Below, one piece after another: positions 1-12,323 of a stretch of DNA of 64,000 nt (position 1 is the first letter of the stretch; each line of letters begins with the position of its first letter). A program made the translations under genes and the position numbers. Below the pieces are notes generated by a model. That model was not told the DNA's origin, did no database searches, and worked only from the letters and a program-made list of their open reading frames with translations. This stretch comes from Xestospongia bergquistia (taxonomy: Eukaryota; Porifera; Demospongiae; Haplosclerida; Petrosiidae): positions 439,001 through 503,000 of the forward strand of contig OZ014421.1 of the NCBI GenBank assembly GCA_963965975.1. The letters are read 5' to 3'.

Positions 1-3000
1 TGAAATCTAGTAAGCTGATTAATGTATTACAAAGACAGCTACAGGCACACAAAGATCCTCACCAGTATCTAGTGGACATTTGTCTTGTATTAAGAAAACA
101 ACGGAACCAGAGACTGAAAGAGATTGTTACCTTTATATTACAACAATTAAGTGAGTCTATTTAGTAATATTAAATGAACAATAATGGCACACACCCTTAT
201 TTAGATACTCAAACTCCACCCACTGGTTTCTTAGATCCTGACAGTCAGCAATATTGTGACATTGTAATAGACCAATATAAACATCAACCTATTGTACCTA
301 CAGACTGGCCACCACATGTTGGAGAAGATTTTTTTGGAAGATTAGTATTACTAGACAAACTAGACAGATATCCCACTTCTCAAACAGCTCTACAGAAAGC
401 ATGGTATATGTTAAGAGGAGAAGTTGATAGAATATCTCAAATAACAATAATGATAGATATTCAGGATGTCCTTGAACCATGTGATAGTGGGCAATCTCTT
501 AGAGTAGTAGTTGATGGTCCTCCTGGTATTGGTAAGACAACACTTTGCCGTAAATTGTTAAATATGTGGGCTAATAGAGAACTCATATATGGATGTTATG
601 ACTTAGCACTTTACTGCCCTCTTAGAAATGACAAGGTGGCTCGAGCTACTGTGTTGGAAGAACTTCTTAAGTACACTTATGATTGTAATGAAATTACTAT
701 GGTGACTAAATGGTTACAAAATAAACACGGTCAAGGATTACTTATAGTTTTTGATGGTTGGGATGAATTAAGCACTGATCTTAGACAATCCTCATTAGCA
801 GCTAGAATAATTCGTAGAGAGATATTATCAAAATGTTCAGTAATTGTTACTTCACGTAGCTATGCCTCTCCTTCACTGATTAAACTAGACTCAATAACCA
901 GACACACTGAAATCTTGGGATTTTCGGAAGAGGATATTATAGATGTAATCATAGGAACACTTGAAAAGGAACCATATCTAGCAGAAAAACTCATACAAGA
1001 CTTTCAAGTACGAGGTGATCTTCAGTCATTGTGTTATATACCATTAGTCTGTTCCATAGTTATCTTAGTTTATCAAAAAGATGGAGAATTACCTACAACA
1101 CTTACTGAATTGTATGTGAATTTTCTTTTACAAGCTATTAGAAGACATGTTGAATTGACAACTACTTATGACATTGAACCTGATGAAATTGGTAGCCTTC
1201 ATCACTTACCACCCAGTGTAGCTACTGCTTTTCAAGAGATGTGTCACTTCTCATATATCAGTTTGAAAGAAGAAAACTTTCCAAAGATAATGTTTTCTTT
1301 ACCTCAACTTCAGCAGTGTCTTGATCAATCTTTAAAGGAAAATTTTCTTGGACTAATGACAACATTTACTCTGTGTGGAGAAAGAAGTTTTCAATTCCTT
1401 CACCTCACCATTCAAGAATTTCTAGCAGCATGGTGGATAGCTAAATATGAGAAATCAGAGGAAGTGTTTGCAGAATACTTTGATAATGATCACTTTAGAA
1501 TGTGTCTGAGATTTGTGGCAGGTTTAACTCACCTTGAACATGAGAGCTATCAAAAGTATTTTAACAAAGAACTTGACCTACAATGTAAAAGGAGACCATT
1601 GTTTGGAATTCATTACCCTTGTTTCAGACACAATTCAGAGTTTACTAGGACACATTATGATGACTGTCTGCTTTCTTCTATGAGATTTGATGTTCATCTT
1701 CTTCATCTATTATATGAATCACAGAACAGTAAACTATGTCGGCTTTTAGCACAAAACTTAAAGAATCAATCACTGTGTCTTCACAGGAAGTTAACACAGT
1801 TTGATATATTGCCTCTCTGCTACTTTCTTGGTAACTCTAACATATCATGGAATTATTTAGACCTGGGAGAACTAAATGGACAGGCAGTACAACTTCTCAG
1901 CAATATACAACTAGATGATCAGTGTATTAGACTAGAGATAGAGGTGAATTTACGGGATTTTGATGACATTAATATGAAGTCAGTGACAAAATTATTTCAG
2001 TTATCGTTTTATGAGAATCTTCAGGAATGTTATATTATAGTGGATGTATCTTCAGAGGATCTATCTGATCTTACTATTGTGTTGTTGCAGTTAATAAAAC
2101 TACAACATTTAAAAATACTACACTTTTCAATTAGAGTCTTTCTATACGAATATCCGGGAGGTGATCAGTCGAAGAAGTTCCTACCAATAGACAAGATGAT
2201 TATGTCTGAGTTAGAAGAATGTATAAGCAACAATACTACCTTGTCTGAACTAGCTATAACAATTATAGACAAAAAATCATCTCTCTCCATTGAAGTTAAT
2301 GATATAATCAACAGTGTGATTGAGGGTATAACCAGAAATAAATCGATTGAAACCTTTTCACTTGCATGGAGGATTTCATCTCAACAAAAAAATCTGTTTC
2401 ATATCACAAACATTGAACACTTACTAAAAAACAATCACACATTACAATCCCTTAAGTTGAATGTAGATGATCAACTTCTTTCATCACTAAATATAGTAGA
2501 AGTCAACATACCACTAACTGCTCTGGAGGTTGGAGATGCTGATAAATTAATGTCACTTCCTCAATATTTTGAAAACTTAACTCATCTTACTATAGATTAT
2601 CCTAGAACTTCATTTATGTATAAGGCAGCCCCTTTTGATTTAAGTCATTCCAGTGCACAAAGTCAATTACATCAGATACATCAACGTTTATATTCTCATT
2701 CTAATCTACAAAAACTTGAACTATCACTCGACACAGCTGAAAATGTTATTGATCTTTTTACTGTCCTACAGAGTAATGCTACAGTTAAGTGTTTCAGACT
2801 GAAAATGGATTGGCTAAAAAATACATTTGACAGTGTAGGTCCTAGTTTGCAAAACATGTTGACACTAAACCAAACAATAGAATATCTTGCAATTGACTCT
2901 GCCAGTGATGATTTTATTTCCAGTTCTTTTGTGCCATTCCTAACAACTGGTCTCTCTTATAATAATAGTCTACAGGGATTAAGTGTACCAATTCCATTGT

Positions 3001-3485
3001 TTGAGCATATGCGAACAGTACATGGATCAGATGAAGAAAGAACAAGAGCTTTATTTAGCGTCATCTCTCAAAAGGACAACCTCACAGAAGTTGAAGTGTA
3101 CTTCATAAATATATCTTTGCTGATGCGAAATCCATGCTTTGGAGTGGACTTGGAAAATGATGAACTCTGTCATGAACAAGGACTCCCTCTCATTACTGAA
3201 ATGTTAAAATTACACAAAACTATTAAAATTCTCAAGCTCAAAATGCAGAGTGTGTATTATTATAATAATCCTCAACTAAAATCTACAGAAATAGCACAAA
3301 AATTTTGGCAAATTGTCTTTTCACATTCTTCACTTGAACACATTGGAATTACTTGGTCACCTGCTTTAGAACATACCTTTAAATCACAAGAGAAGAGATT
3401 AATTGAAATGCATAATCAATTAAGACCAACGAGACCACTACCTACAATTGGATTAGTTTATCCAAGAACAAACACATGGTTTTAA
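1..3485 (+). CDS. NLR gene A (5' partial): CARD-like exon end + NACHT-LRR exon
   Basis: Predicted cytosolic NLR innate immune receptor, cut at its 5' side by the window edge. Exon 1..150 codes for the end of a CARD-like domain (KSSKLINVLQRQLQAHKDP-type text). A GTGAGT donor at 151 and a TTTAG acceptor at 201-204 define a 54-nt phase-1 intron, and the last exon runs 205..3485. The apparent ATG at 174 lies inside this intron and is directly preceded by in-frame stops, so it is probably not the start. The NACHT core shows Walker A GPPGIGKTT (516-542), Walker B LLIVFDGWDE and a TSR sensor. The C-terminal half has degenerate leucine-rich repeats and ends in a conserved SHSSLEHIGIT / SQEKRLIEMH block shared by all paralogs. 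AATAAA lies at 3533-3538. The protein is closest to genes D and F. NLR family assignment is firm; the ligand is unknown. Confidence 0.9.
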
Positions 3486-3857
3486 ATATTATTATATAGT
3501 CATTGTTCATAATACCTGTTGTCTCAATTTTAAATAAAACAAGTGACATGATATTATTGTTCTTTGAAACTATTGTTTGCTAGCTAGTATTACACTATGT
3601 CTAGTCAGTTTGTACAATAATATTTTGTAGTTATATAATGTTCAATGAAGCGAGAGACCTTGTGACTGTTTTATTATACATATATATATATATATGTTAT
3701 ATATATATCTGTAAATTAGTACTCTTTTTAAATGGCAAAGCATATGACAATTGTTACAATGAGTTAAGGATCTATAGCTAGTGACTAGTATGATTGTGGT
3801 CCTTTTCCAGTACCTCAACTTTTAATTTTAGCTTGTAATACATCACTACTGAAATAG
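3486..3857. other. Intergenic, gene A 3' flank
   Basis: This AT-rich spacer holds the polyadenylation signal of gene A and a short (AT)n run near 3680-3710. I see no coding potential. Confidence 0.6.
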
Positions 3858-5131
3858 TCTAATTAAATTATTAAATTCTGATAAGGAAATACCTCAATCA
3901 TTATAATATGTAAGATTACGTAAGACTGCCTCGCCCTTTCGCAAAACTATTTTCGTGAGCTGTCTTATGAAAGACGTCTTTAAACTAGTTATTAACATTG
4001 GTTGTAAACGGTTGTTTTGAACTCTGTTTGGTGATCTATTTTAAGTATTACCAACACGACTACATTAACTGTGATACCATATTGCGACAAGAAGGCGGAA
4101 CTACCTTGACACTGAAGTAAGCAGTCAGTTGTACTTCTGATTTATCATAGTTGTGGTGTAGCCATAGCCATTAATAGTTTGTAAAAGAAATTAACCTTAA
4201 TATTAATCAACCTATTTCGGGATTAAGATATGCATGGTTTCCATCCTAATTCTTATCATAGAAATATACATATTAGTTAAATATATCTTCTGTTATATTA
4301 ACTATACTACATTGTGTAGAGGACTATTGTATGCTAACCCTAAGGTTTAAGATTTAAGATGATAGTTTATATTTAGTACTAGAGATGTTATTTAGAGGCG
4401 TATTGCTTTTTGATATTTATTAAGTATATTCATATCATTTGGTCACTTTAGTTTATTCATATTTTTTGAATTATGAATTAATTACAGAATTGAAATTTGA
4501 CCTTCCAAGTATTTTGACCTTATTTGGTCTGCATTTTACTATTTGTAATATTTTGTCAGCACACTTTCTTTAGTAGTTTTCAACTAGTCTCACTTAGCCA
4601 GGTCCTTTCCCATGTAAGAAGAAAGGGTCTTGTGTAATGTTCATTATGATAAAGTATTAAGAAACCATTCTTTGACTGAGCCTTATTATGACCAAAAAGT
4701 TTGAAATTTGATTTCCACACAATAGGCAGTATAGAAAATAATGAACAATGGTAAACAGCCTATTGATGCTTTTTCAAAAATAAATTGAAACATTTTGTTT
4801 TGTAGCTTCATCAGTGCGACTTACTTGTCATACTGAATCAGAAAATCTTGAGCGCGTGTTTGATCTCGTCCCCTTAGACCCACTTATTGCCTATCAATTT
4901 CCAGTAGTTTTCTGATTGAATTCTATACCTATAGTCTACCAGACCCTTCCTTTCCATGGGGATGGGGGATTGGTGGAGGGGGTGGCTACGTGAAACTTCT
5001 TTTCTAACACAGAACATTATAACAATATCACAATTCGGCACAATGATTAGAAAAAAATATAAAATTAACTTAATAATTTTAAGTACATTTAACTTTACAA
5101 TGATACATTATTTTCTTATTATATTATAGTT
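3858..5131 (+). promoter_or_regulatory. Upstream region of gene B with probable 5'UTR exon and leader intron
   Basis: The stretch is clearly homologous to the region upstream of gene C (about 11,195-12,323), including a GC-richer imperfect hairpin (AAGACTGCCTCGC ... GTGAGCTGTCTTA) and a shared block around 4015-4120. Both copies keep a donor-like CTGAA|GTAAG (B: intron from 4117; C: GTAAGT at 11,452). Both end in a pyrimidine-rich TTATATTATAG acceptor 2 nt before the ATG. I infer a non-coding first exon and a leader intron of about 1 kb. No transcript evidence is available to me. Confidence 0.5.
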
Positions 5132-8100
5132 ATGATTGATATCATTCAGTGGAGAGGTAGTATTGGACTTTGGGCCTGTCGTCAGATGTCACACAGTACT
5201 TACTCTAAAGAGACTTCACCTATTGACAACAGTGGTAGTATTATAGATGGAGTTGCAGTAGTTAGGAGAATTAGAGATCTAACATTCTCACTAGGATTCT
5301 TTTTCTTACTTCTCCTTATTATATCAGGAGATGTTGAACTCAATCCTGGTCCTAAAACTGGTAAGATATTGTGACCTTTGTACACGTTTAGACATAATAG
5401 ATAGCAGAGTACTGATTTTGGCTGTATCTTGCATAGTTTTTCTGCCTTGAATGTGAAACACTACATGTGTGAATATCCAAATATCATATGGCTCATTGAA
5501 TCTTCTGTTCTATGAAGGAATTAATCATTATGAAATCTAAAATTATTAACATGATTTGTCTGTTTAAGATATTAATTATTTATCATGTATATTCTTTTAA
5601 CCTTATTTCTTAGATATTTCTGATAGCTCAAAAAAGGCTCCTGTTAAATTTGATGTGCTCAAACTGTTAACTAGTATTGATCATATGTGGCATGAAATAG
5701 GGTTAGCCCTTAAAGTTGGTGATAATGTCTTAAAGGGCTTACAACATCAAGGTGAAGCAAAGTCAAATGTCGTTAAACTCAATGAAGTAATTGACAGTTG
5801 GATAACTACTAAGTCATCTCCTGTTACTTGGGACACATTGATCACTGCCATTGAGGGACCTTTTGTTAACAATGTACAGAAAGCTGATGAGATACATGAC
5901 TACCTCACTGAAGGTATACATATAGACATATATTATATAGTTCAATATATTGCTGGCTTAGCTAACTGTAAATTTTAAGTCATGTAATTTTTACTTACAT
6001 GTATTTACTTTTATAGGTAACTATACAGATAATGAAGATCTGCCTACAATTTCATTTAAACATGATGTTCAGCAATGTACGCAGTTTTTGATTGAACAGT
6101 ATAAATTTCAACCTGTTGTTCCTGCAGACTGGCCACCACGAATTGGGGAAGACTTCTTTGGAAGGTTAGCGTTACTGGAAGTAGAAGACAGATATACCAC
6201 CTTTAAAGCATTTCAGGATAAACAGCAGCTTATGTTAAGAGGAGAAGTCGATAAAATACCAAGAGTGACTCATGATAAAATAATAGATACCCAGGATATT
6301 CTTAAACCATGTGATAGTGGTCAGTCTCTTAGAGTAGTAGTCGATGGTCCTCCTGGTATTGGCAAGACAACACTCTGTCGTAAACTACTAAAGATGTGGG
6401 CTAATGGGGAACTCATACATGGAAAATATGATGTAGTACTTTATTGTCCTCTTAGAGATAATAGAGTAGCTCAAGCTAGTACACTGGCTGATCTGTCTGT
6501 TTACCAGAGTCCAAAAATCTCAAAAGCTATTGAATGGATGACAGATACAGACGGAGAAGAACTATTGTTAATAATTGATGGCTGGGATGAATTAAGCACA
6601 GAACTCAGGCAATCATCACTAGCAGCTAGAATAATATTTAGAAAGATATTATCTAAGTGCTCAGTACTTGTTACCTCTCGTAGCTATTCATCTTCTTCAC
6701 TTTTACGCATACCATCTGTTAATAGACATGTTGAAGTCATGGGATTTACACAAAAGGAAATCCAGACAGTGGTCAAAAGAAGTTTAGAAAAGGAGCCACG
6801 TTTAGCGGAAAAGCTTATCAAAGATCTTGAAGTAAGAGTTGATGTTCGGTCATTGTGTTATGTGCCACTAGTCTGTTCCTTAGTCATTTCTGTGTGTCAG
6901 ATATATGGACAATTACCAGCAACATTTACTAAATTGTATGAAAATTTTATTTTGCAAACTATAAGAAGGCATTTAAAAGTTACGACTAGTCACAACATTG
7001 AACCTGATGAAATTGGTAGCCTTAATCATTTATCACCACCAGAAATAGCTAAGTCATTCCAAGAGATGTGCCAGTTTGCTTACATCAATATGAAGGGCCA
7101 AGACAATCCAAGAATGACATTTACTCTACCACAACTCAAAGAGAGTCTTCATCAGTCAGTAAAGGAAAACTATCTTGGACTGATGACAACATTTACTCTG
7201 TGTGGAGAAAGAAGTTATCAATTCCTTCACCTCACCATCCAGGAATTTCTAGCAGCATGGTGGATAGCTAAATATGAGAAGTCAGAGGATATATTTGTAG
7301 AACACTTTCATAATGATCACTTTAGAATGTGTCTGCGGTTTGTGGCAGGTCTAACTCAGCTTGAACATGTGAGTTATCAACAATGTTTTAACAATCAGCT
7401 TGACCTACAATGTAAGAGGAGACCATTGTTTGGTTTTCAGATTAATTATTGCTACCAGGAATTGGAATTTGCAAAACCCCATTTAGGAAAATGTCCACTT
7501 ACTGGCAAGTTTGACTTTTTTCTCTTCCATCTCCTGTATGAATCACAAAACACAAAACTATGTGAAATATTATCACATAATATAACAAACCAATCACTGT
7601 GTCTTCATAAAAGATATTTACCACTCTTTGACATTTTGTGTCTAAGCTATTTTCTCCATAACTCTAAGATTATATGGAAGTATTTGGATCTTGGAGAACT
7701 AAATAGGCAGGCAGTACAACTCTTCATTAATATGAAATCAGTTAGTGAGTGTATAGGACTGGAAATAAAGATAGAAGAGGTAAATTTTGAGTCAGTCAAG
7801 GCAATGTTACAGTCATCTCTATATCTTAATCTTCAAGAATGTTTTCTTACATTGAAACAAATGTCAGCAAATGACTTTAGTGTTGTATTGTTACAATTGA
7901 TAAAACTAAAGCAGATAAGAATACTAAACTATACCATTGGCTTAATTTCCACAGCAAGTGATTATTGTGGCAAACATGTGGAAATTTTGAGTGAATTAAC
8001 AACCAATATCACACTAACTAATCTGGCAATAATGATTGAAAATGATATGTCTGACAAAGTTAACACTGCTCATATAGTTAACAGTGTAATTGAAGGAGTA

Positions 8101-9192
8101 AGTAAAAACAGATCAATTCTATTGTTTTCCATTTCATGGAGGATTTCTTCACAGCCAAAGCAACCAGTTTTGATTAATGCTATTGAAAGCTTATTAAAAG
8201 ATAATCAAACACTTAAAGCTCTTAAACTGGACATACGTGATCAATTTCTTCCATCATTTACATTTGAAGTGAATACACCACTTACTGCTCTGGAGCTTGT
8301 AGGCTCTGGAACAAGTAAACTTAAAATGTTACTACGTTGTTTCAAAGAGCTTGACTGTCTTATACTACAGTCACTTTTTCCAATTTATAAAAATGATTTT
8401 TACCACGTTAATGATTTCCTAATGCATTCTCATCACAGTCTTCAACAACTTAAGCTATTGGTAGATATCAATAATAGTATTTTGTTCACTTATATGCAGC
8501 AAAACAAAACAATTAAGAATCTGTCAATTAGATTTTTCTTATCCTTTGAATATGGGTTCAACTTTTTTCATATTGGGAATAAACATTTTGAAGATTTTTT
8601 GATTCGAAATAAAACAATAGAATGTCTTGAAATTGACACTGACGATTACTGTTGTTCTATTGATGATGCTTATATGCCATTATTAAATAAAGGTCTTTCA
8701 CAAAACACCAGTCTACAAGGGTTAAGTGTACCCATTTTACTATCAGACAGGAACTATGAACAGCGGAAAAATTTTTTTGACATTATCTCTTGCAGAAAAA
8801 TCAATGAACTTAAAGTACAGTTTAGACAACCTCACCATTTTAGCTCTGAGTCATTTGACTACAGAGGACACAAAACAACAGAATTGTTTCATGAAGAGGT
8901 ATTACCTAATATTACTAATATGTTAAGATCACATTCAACTATACGACTTCTCCATATAAAGTCATTGTATATTGTTACTCTATCTAATCCTCCATCTAAC
9001 TGGGTTACTTCAGCACAAGACCTTTGGAAAACTATCTTCTCACACCCTTCAATTAAATACTTTGGGATTTCCAAGTCATCAGTCTTAGAGGATACTCTCA
9101 AGTCACAAGAAAAAGCATTAATTGAAATACACAAACAGCTACAACCACCAAGGCCTCTACCAATAATAGAGTGGATTTTTGCTATTGATTAA
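5132..9192 (+). CDS. NLR gene B: 2A leader - DEATH (type A) - NACHT - LRR
   Basis: Three coding exons: 5132..5360, 5614..5913 and 6017..9192, all joined in phase 1, giving about 1,234 residues. Exon 1 codes for a leader with a basic stretch, a leucine/phenylalanine-rich hydrophobic segment and then GDVELNPGP (residues 66-74). Exon 2 is a death domain of about 95 residues (WHEIGLALKVGDNVLKGL, ending near WDTLITAIEG). Exon 3 carries the NACHT domain with Walker A GPPGIGKTT (residues about 287-295), Walker B LLLIIDGWDE (about 359-368) and a TSR sensor (about 396-398), then a long LRR-like region. AATAAA is at 9212-9217. This is the simplest gene of the array: it has no DEATH-B or CARD-like exon. 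Predicted cytosolic immune sensor; 2A skipping would release the leader from the receptor. Confidence 0.9.
5327..5353 (+). other. 2A ribosome-skipping motif of gene B
   Basis: The nine codons spell GDVELNPGP and fit the 2A consensus D(V/I)ExNPG|P exactly. The expected break is between G73 and P74. The exon donor follows three codons later, so exon 1 is a self-contained leader-2A module. Confidence 0.9.
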
Positions 9193-9816
9193 GACTAACC
9201 AATTATAGTGTAATAAATATAGTACATAGAACAATATGAGTCTTTTGCATAATAATAGTATTAATAATTTAATATTGACCATTTTCTCTAAAACAGATGA
9301 TAATATTATATTCCTATAAACTAATATTTACTGCACATGCTGTCTTCAAGCCTTCACTTGAACTTCATATAGTGACAAACTATTTTATATTATAAATATG
9401 TAACTTACCTGAGATAGTTATTTTGTGGTTGAGTATGAGATGAGCATGTGCAATGCTCATAAGTAACATTGTTACTATCATTAATTATAAATACTGTTCG
9501 CCATATATATGTACACGTTTCTCTTTGAGACAGAGTTGAATACTGTCACATCACACATTCTTGTCTTAATTCCTTTTATAGTAACTACAAATTATGATAC
9601 ATGCATGGGTGTAGTCAACATACTTTATACTATTATAATGGAAGGTATTTATAGTGTATTCAATATTTGTTGGAATTAAAGTATATGTCACTGCTGACAC
9701 ATACAGATTGCTTGTAGTTTTAAGGTATAGAACCAACAAAATTTTATTATAATAAGCAAGATCATGCAAACAGTACTAACTATATAATGTACAAGTCCTA
9801 TGTGTGTATCAATTAG
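9193..9816. other. Intergenic spacer between gene B and a VPS13 tail copy
   Basis: After the gene B polyadenylation signal (9212-9217) the spacer is AT-rich with no convincing ORF. Its last bases resemble the spacer before the other VPS13 tail copies (a short match ending in CTAGTTATTGAG-like text), so the duplication boundary may lie close to 9,780. Confidence 0.5.
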
Positions 9817-10422
9817 TTATTGAGTTTTCTTTATAAAGAAGACTTGTCTAGAAAGTGAGACTACTTGATCAGCTAACTCAGCATTATCAACAGATAACTT
9901 GAGAAGATTTTCAACACTCTTTTTACCACCAAACCCAAATGCTACACTTTGTTGCTCTAACAGTGGAAACATGACAGTATTGCCTTGTTTGTAAGGAGAT
10001 TTGATGATATCTTTGACTAGAACTTGCCATTCATTGTCCCACTTTTTAAAGAATGTATTACGTTTTAACACCATCACACGTCTATAAAGGTAATATATGT
10101 ATTGATCCATTTATTCATCTGCTTGTCTATCCATCTATCCAGTCATTTGTACATCTGTCCATCCATGTATCAATGCATCCATCCATCTGTCTATCTGTCC
10201 ATCCATGTATCAACATATCTATCCATCCATCTATTGATCCATCCATTCATTCATTGACTTACTGGTCAGTAATCAGTATAACTTTAAGAGGGTCCTGAGT
10301 TAATTCCAAGTATCCAACAAACTCTTCAACACTGTACAATTTACTATTATCAAATGTCTATATTATAAAGAAAGGACAATAATACATTATTGTACTATAT
10401 CACTTACTAAGAAGAGTGCAAT
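9817..10422 (-). pseudogene. Truncated copy 1 of the VPS13 3'-terminal exons
   Basis: This is a duplicate of the last exons of the VPS13 gene at 37,578-38,194. It holds the full last exon (9817..10081, stop TAA retained, open frame with [19 protein letters not shown]), a CATC-repeat intron, the full penultimate exon (about 10,272-10,366) and the first bases of the third-last exon, which break off near 10,422. It differs from the parent by several substitutions (for example WQVLV for WQVVV and MFPLL for MFPVL), so it is older than copy 2. No upstream VPS13 exons are nearby, so it cannot make VPS13. It probably travelled as a passenger of NLR duplication. Confidence 0.85.
10100..10260. repeat. 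CATC-type microsatellite in VPS13 tail copy 1
   Basis: Imperfect (CATC)n/(CATT)n array corresponding to the intron between the last two VPS13 exons. Equivalent arrays are at 25,235-25,372 and 37,862-37,980. Confidence 0.8.
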
Positions 10423-11190
10423 CCTGAAAGATGCTGTTATACTTCAATGAGATCACCTAAATAATTGTATCCCAGAATGTGTAATTCTATAATGTCTAGT
10501 AATCTAAAGCCTGATCTAGCCCATTGATGTTTTGACTACTAGATATTTTAGGATTAGATATTCTTGGACATTCCCACGTTAATATTACAAATTGATAAAA
10601 TAAAAGACTGTAGTTATCTATGTTTCTGTATTTGCTCTCATAGTATTGATATTGTATAAACTCATCATTGAAAGTTTCAGGTTTACACATACAAATAACT
10701 TAGAATTCCTTAAAAGATTTCAGTTGTATAGAATTAATGTCATCTTTTATAAGAACTTTTAAGTAGACAGAATAACTGAAATATTGTATGTTATTTCGTG
10801 GCTAAAAAATGTCATAGGCAATTTAAGGCAAGATGATCACAAAGGATTCTTAAAGATACACTAACTATAAGCATGGTGTAAACATGCTTAATCTAACATA
10901 TATCATTCTATTTGTGTATTTTTAAAGGTGAGAATCCTGATGATATATCTTCAGTTACTTATGTATTAAACCCTACTGTTCAAACATATTGCAATATTCT
11001 AATGGACCAATACAAAGACCAACCTATTGTTCCTACAGACTGGCTATCATGAGTTAGTGCTACTACAAACACAAGACAGATGCTCTAATTTGAAGACCAA
11101 AAGGCTTTCTACATGCTAAAAGGAAAAGTTGACATAATACCAAAAATAACTCGAAATAAAGTGATGAATAATTCAGGAGTCTACTGATCA
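10423..11190 (+). pseudogene. NLR fragment (C/E-type intron plus start of NACHT exon)
   Basis: Bases 10,423-10,927 match the intron before the NACHT exon of genes C and E (compare 15,187-15,706). From 10,928 the start of that exon is recognisable (GENPDDISSV, then YCNILMDQYKDQP). It hits a TGA at about 11,050, loses frame, and the homology stops near 11,185, before the Walker A motif. Its left edge is fused directly to the VPS13 tail copy and its right edge to the C/B-type upstream region. A dead fragment that records recombination. Confidence 0.8.
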
Positions 11191-11194
11191 CTAC

Positions 11195-12323
11195 GTGTAA
11201 TTTAATTATTAAATTTGACAAGGAAATACCTCAATTATTGTGTGAGATTCTGTAAGACAGCCACGCTTTGCGCGAAACTGTTTTCGTGAGGCTGTCTGAA
11301 AAGAATATCTTTTAAATCGATATTAATATTGATTGTTAACTGTTGTTTTGAACTCTGTTTGGTGATCTATTTTAAAGTATTACAAACACAACTGAGTTAG
11401 TTGTGACGTGATATTACAACGAGAAGGGGGGACCTATCTGGACACACTGAAGTAAGTAGTCAGTTGTACCATAGATAGCAGAGTCTATTATGTGTGGTTG
11501 TACTTCTGATTTGACATAGCTATGGCTAGCCTACAATTAATAGTTTGTAAAAGAAATTAACCTTAATATTAGTCAGCCTATTTTGGTATTAAAATATGCA
11601 TGGCAGCTGCCTAATTATAGAAATATGTGACCTGATTTGCAAAAAGGGACCACTTCTGCCAAAACATTTGTGATTTGTATTAAAACCCACAGTTAAAATA
11701 TATCAAAAAACAGTTTTGCATATATATAGAATAGTTATGCATATAAACTGTTTTTGAGATGTTTTAACTGTGGGTTTTTATACAAATCTGGTCACAAATG
11801 TTTTGGAAGAAGTGGTCCTTTTACAAATCTTATAACATATGTTCATTTGATTAAATATATCTTCTGTTATATTTAATTATGTAAATATATATATAAAGAG
11901 AACTATAGTTTGGAAATGTATGGTAACCCTGATATGCATTTGAGACCATAGTTTATATTTAGTACTAGAGATGTTATTTTAGTTAATGGCTAATATGAGA
12001 TGTATAATTGTTGTTTGACATCTGTCAAATATATTCATGTCACTTGGTCACTTTAGTTTATTCTTTGAATTATGAATTTACTTACAGAATTGAAATTTGA
12101 CCTTCCTAATTTTTGACCTTATTTGGTCATGCATTAGATAACTTGAATGCAAAATTTACATAGGAAAGCTGTCTATGTAAAACTTAGTTTTCAACCTTAG
12201 AACATCATAACCATATCATCATGACACAACGTAATCACTGTAAAAATATATGAAGATTAACTCAATAATTTTCAATACATTTAAATTTACAACAACACAT
12301 TCTTTTCTTATTATATTATAGTC
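11195..12323 (+). promoter_or_regulatory. Upstream region of gene C with probable leader intron
   Basis: Homologous to 3,858-5,131 upstream of gene B, with the same hairpin (AGACAGCCACG ... CGTGAGGCTGTCT, about 11,255-11,305) and the conserved donor CTGAA|GTAAGT at 11,452. A TTATATTATAG acceptor sits 2 nt before the ATG at 12,324. It differs from the gene B copy by the foldback element inserted at 11,632-11,830. Probable promoter, 5'UTR exon and leader intron. Confidence 0.5.
11632..11830. mobile_element. Foldback / MITE-like inverted repeat element
   Basis: Two arms of roughly 90 nt, each containing GGACCACTTCT, AAAACATTTGTGA and AACCCACAGTTAAAA or its reverse complement, flank a short AT-rich centre. 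The homologous region upstream of gene B lacks the whole block, so it is an insertion. No coding capacity, so non-autonomous. Confidence 0.7.

Noticed and set aside
174..204. ATG start of the long NACHT ORF (MNNNG...), also at 33,762
   Set aside because: It lies in a 54-nt phase-1 intron. The paralog D lost this ATG but kept both splice sites.
10428..10700. Short minus-strand ORF near 10.5 kb as a gene
   Set aside because: It lies in sequence homologous to the NLR C/E intron and the frame is not kept in the paralogous copies.
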